Shown: one piece after another, positions 62,101 to 64,000 of the stretch
Position numbering within the stretch: position 1 is the stretch's first letter
How the letters are laid out: each line of letters starts with the position of its first letter
DNA from: Acanthococcus lagerstroemiae
Taxonomy: Eukaryota > Arthropoda > Insecta > Hemiptera > Eriococcidae
Assembly (NCBI GenBank): GCA_031841125.1
Contig: CM063114.1
Span: forward strand, 32,261,574-32,325,573
Direction: 5' to 3'
DNA: 64,000 bases
The notes under the pieces: generated by a model
Seen by the model: only the letters and a program-made list of their open reading frames with translations
What the model was told of the DNA's origin: nothing
Database searches by the model: none
Position numbers and translations under genes: made by a program

Positions 62101-63520
62101 CTCGCCCTAAAAATTAAACTGTTAGGGGGAAGGCTATTTGGTTTCTAGGCTTCGCTCAAAAGTAAGTTTCCCGAAATTCGTAGGCAGAAACAAAAATTTG
62201 TATTTCAGTGCCTATTTTATGGTGGTTAGACAACTAGTTCAACAGATGGAGTCTTCATGTAACGCCAGTCATTCATTCAGGCATAACGACTATTGAAAGT
62301 TACAATAAATTAGAAGCGTTTGTTATTTTTCTTTTTTTTCTTTTTCTTCTTTAATCATAAGGTTCATTTTTCGATCATTTCAGAAGCTTCATGAACTTCA
62401 ACGCGACATAACTTTTTAAATTCTAAAAACTGGAAGGAGATACTGGTATGATTTTTTGTTCATCTGAATCAGGGCTACCAGTTTTGATAATGAGAAACGC
62501 CGGCCTTTGGTTATTCATGTTGTGGTTCAGTAAAAGTAGGCTTTTTGCACAATTTTGTAAAACATAGAAATTTCTGAATTTAGGATGCCATTTACCTGCT
62601 TAAATTTTCAGAGCAGGCCGGATATCGTAATAACTTGTTTTGTTACTCTAAGTGAGTGCTGTACCATGGCATCATTGTAGACTGGGCAACATCATTACTC
62701 GTGATTTTTGTAATAGGTCAAAATTAGTGAATTTTTCGATTTTTACAAAGATGCGGTGCCTTCAATTTTGTGATTCGGCAAAAGGTGATAATAACACTTT
62801 TGCTTTGTCTATTCAAGTACTATTCATTCCTCCCCGCTTAGCAACCGAAACTCAGACACCCTGTATAGAGAGATGTGTACGAGTAAAAAGTTCGCATACT
62901 GTCATCCATTCCTTTGTCCAGGTCTGACTGATACCAATGATGAAAAACTGACTGGTCGGCCACGAGAACTCGCGCCGATAGTTAAAATGATACTAAATCG
63001 CGTAGAGGAACGTTTAGGTATCCCTTTTCCCTTGCCGTCCTTTCACGTGGTAATGGTTCCAAAATCGGCGAACATCCCTTATATCAATGCTTTCGGATTA
63101 CTCGTCTTAAAGTGAGTATCTATTAGCTCTGTCATGTGGACACTGGTTGATTTATGTACATACCTATATTAATCATGTATTTCCGCCAAATATTAAAAGT
63201 AAATTGGTCACGATACCTGCAGCGTATCTTCCGAATGTTCAAAACATAATTTTGAATTTAGTGTTTCGAGTTCAGATGATGACTACTCGTTAATGCAAGA
63301 TTTGGCATTTGGCGCATGTTACCAGTGGTTTGTACATGTTGCTACACCGGCTACAGATAATTCCACCGCACACTTGGCGATTGCTCATCTAAAGAATATC
63401 ATTACGGAAGATGTGGCTGAAAGTGTAAAGTTACAAGCCTACATTCCTTATTTATACATTTTAAGAATAGATACGCATTTGAACCGTATTTTACAGAAGC
63501 AGAGGGAATCAAAGAGATAA
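59106..63520 (+). CDS. Secreted M1 aminopeptidase-like protein, truncated and lacking catalytic residues (401 aa)
   Basis: Seven exons in phase: 59106-59120, 59380-59651, 59771-59968, 61084-61239, 61373-61488, 62922-63111, 63262-63520 (TAA). The total is 1206 bases. Residues 1-19 (MSLLRILLFLLPMWKSSVC) are a signal peptide. The N-terminal M1 beta-domain follows: QGYHLDLFPNVNTGFLKGFV, then TKTGCYKAFPCFNKLDYKSW, and PPMSMNSLALVVSDY. The GAMEN site is replaced by PYINA before FGL. The HExxH site is replaced by F332-G-A-C-Y336 before QWF, and the zinc-ligand glutamate is missing. Family members usually have 850-1000 residues and a C-terminal helical domain, absent here. So it looks like a pseudoenzyme kept open in all exons, perhaps a binding protein. 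A recent dying paralogue is the alternative. Confidence 0.8.
61570..62863. mobile_element. Foldback element, copy 4 (1.3 kb), intronic and with a divergent left arm
   Basis: TA-flanked, ends CAGGGTGTCCGAGTTTCGG and its complement. The right arm matches the other copies. The outer 300 bases of the left arm differ strongly (CACGCAGGGACGATAATG and beyond) and rejoin the family only near TTACAAAATTGTGCAAAAAG. It fills most of intron 5 of the M1-like gene, ending 58 bases before exon 6. Confidence 0.85.
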
Positions 63521-63583
63521 TTCAATGTGAAATGATGAAATACACAAATTACAATATGCTTAACCATGTCCAGCGCGGAGTCG

Positions 63584-63589
63584 AATAAA
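63584..63589 (+). promoter_or_regulatory. Candidate poly(A) signal AATAAA
   Basis: The first AATAAA lies 64 bases after the TAA of the M1-like gene, a normal distance. This supports 63520 as the true end of that gene. Confidence 0.5.
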
Positions 63590-64000
63590 TCTGGGTCTGT
63601 GGCAAAGTATTTTCGAACCCCTCATAATTAGAGGAGAACAGACAGTTCAATATTGGTGAACTGAATGAAAAACAAAATTGGCTTCTCTTTTAAACGTTAT
63701 CTACAAAAATAGGAATATTCTTGCCTTATTTTCAATTGTTTTTAGTTGAAAATTGCGAAAGTCCAAGTCAAGCCTGAAGCGAATAGCCCTGCTACCCCCT
63801 GCTCCCTCCCTCGTTAGGCATGACTTTACCTCTCCTTGTTTTGGAAAAATACGCAATATTTTCCTTTCAATATGCTGAAACGTAGCCTCCACAACTAAGA
63901 AAACGCCAAATAGGTTGTCTACCTGAAGAATTCGGCAAAATTCAGGGGCAGATTTATTATCTCGAGATGAAAGTGAAGTAGCTGACATTCGGAAAAGCGA
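63590..64000. other. Downstream stretch to window end
   Basis: No gene supported. AATAAATCTGGGTCTG near 63584 and GGGGCAGATTTATT near 63948 are loosely inverted and might be ends of another MITE; too weak to call. Confidence 0.35.

Noticed and set aside
1..64000. tRNA, rRNA and CRISPR searches by eye
   Set aside because: No cloverleaf with a GGTTCGA-type T arm, no rRNA-like block and no regularly spaced identical repeats were seen.

Overview
The window is AT-rich, intron-rich animal DNA. Spliceosomal introns (GT-AG), R1-like, Penelope-like and hAT-like mobile DNA, and frequent TAGGTA/TACCTA words suggest an insect, possibly a hemipteran. The taxon is an inference. I see no rRNA, tRNA or CRISPR array. 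The ORFs are mostly exons, so genes were built by matching splice sites and reading phase by eye; no transcript evidence was available.

Layout. 1-17.6 kb is gene-poor and holds mobile-element debris: a palindromic MITE, a decayed R1-like LINE, a Penelope-like fragment with a GIY-YIG domain and a candidate hammerhead ribozyme, a truncated LINE reverse transcriptase, and a 1.65-kb hAT-like element enclosing a 510-bp palindrome. 17.7-30.8 kb (+) is one long gene of at least 10 exons for a type II membrane protein: cytoplasmic tail, one membrane segment, SEA domain, EGF-like domain and a huge E-P-K-S repeat exon. 33.65-33.76 kb is an orphan exon. 35.7-37.9 kb (-) is a five-exon gene of unknown family whose last three exons lie inside a TIR-bounded element. 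39.4-41.5 kb is a 2.1-kb hAT-like element with a perfect 8-bp target duplication. 46.5-47.4 kb (+) encodes a histone-fold protein, the DNA polymerase epsilon subunit 4 homologue. 49.35-49.82 kb (-) is the last exon of an unrecognised gene. 59.1-63.5 kb (+) is a seven-exon gene for a short secreted M1-aminopeptidase-like protein that has lost its zinc-binding and exopeptidase residues.

Repeats. A non-autonomous foldback family (TA target site, ends CAGGGTGTC, arms up to about 450 bp) has four copies, two of them inside introns of the SEA/EGF and aminopeptidase-like genes. Two copies carry the same nested hAT MITE. Runs of 8-15 G or C recur in the AT-rich sequence, often inside hAT-like MITEs.

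The genes do not form an evident pathway. The observations most worth following are the pseudo-aminopeptidase, the gene assembled across a transposon boundary, the ribozyme-bearing Penelope fragment, and the reading-frame break near the end of the SEA/EGF gene.
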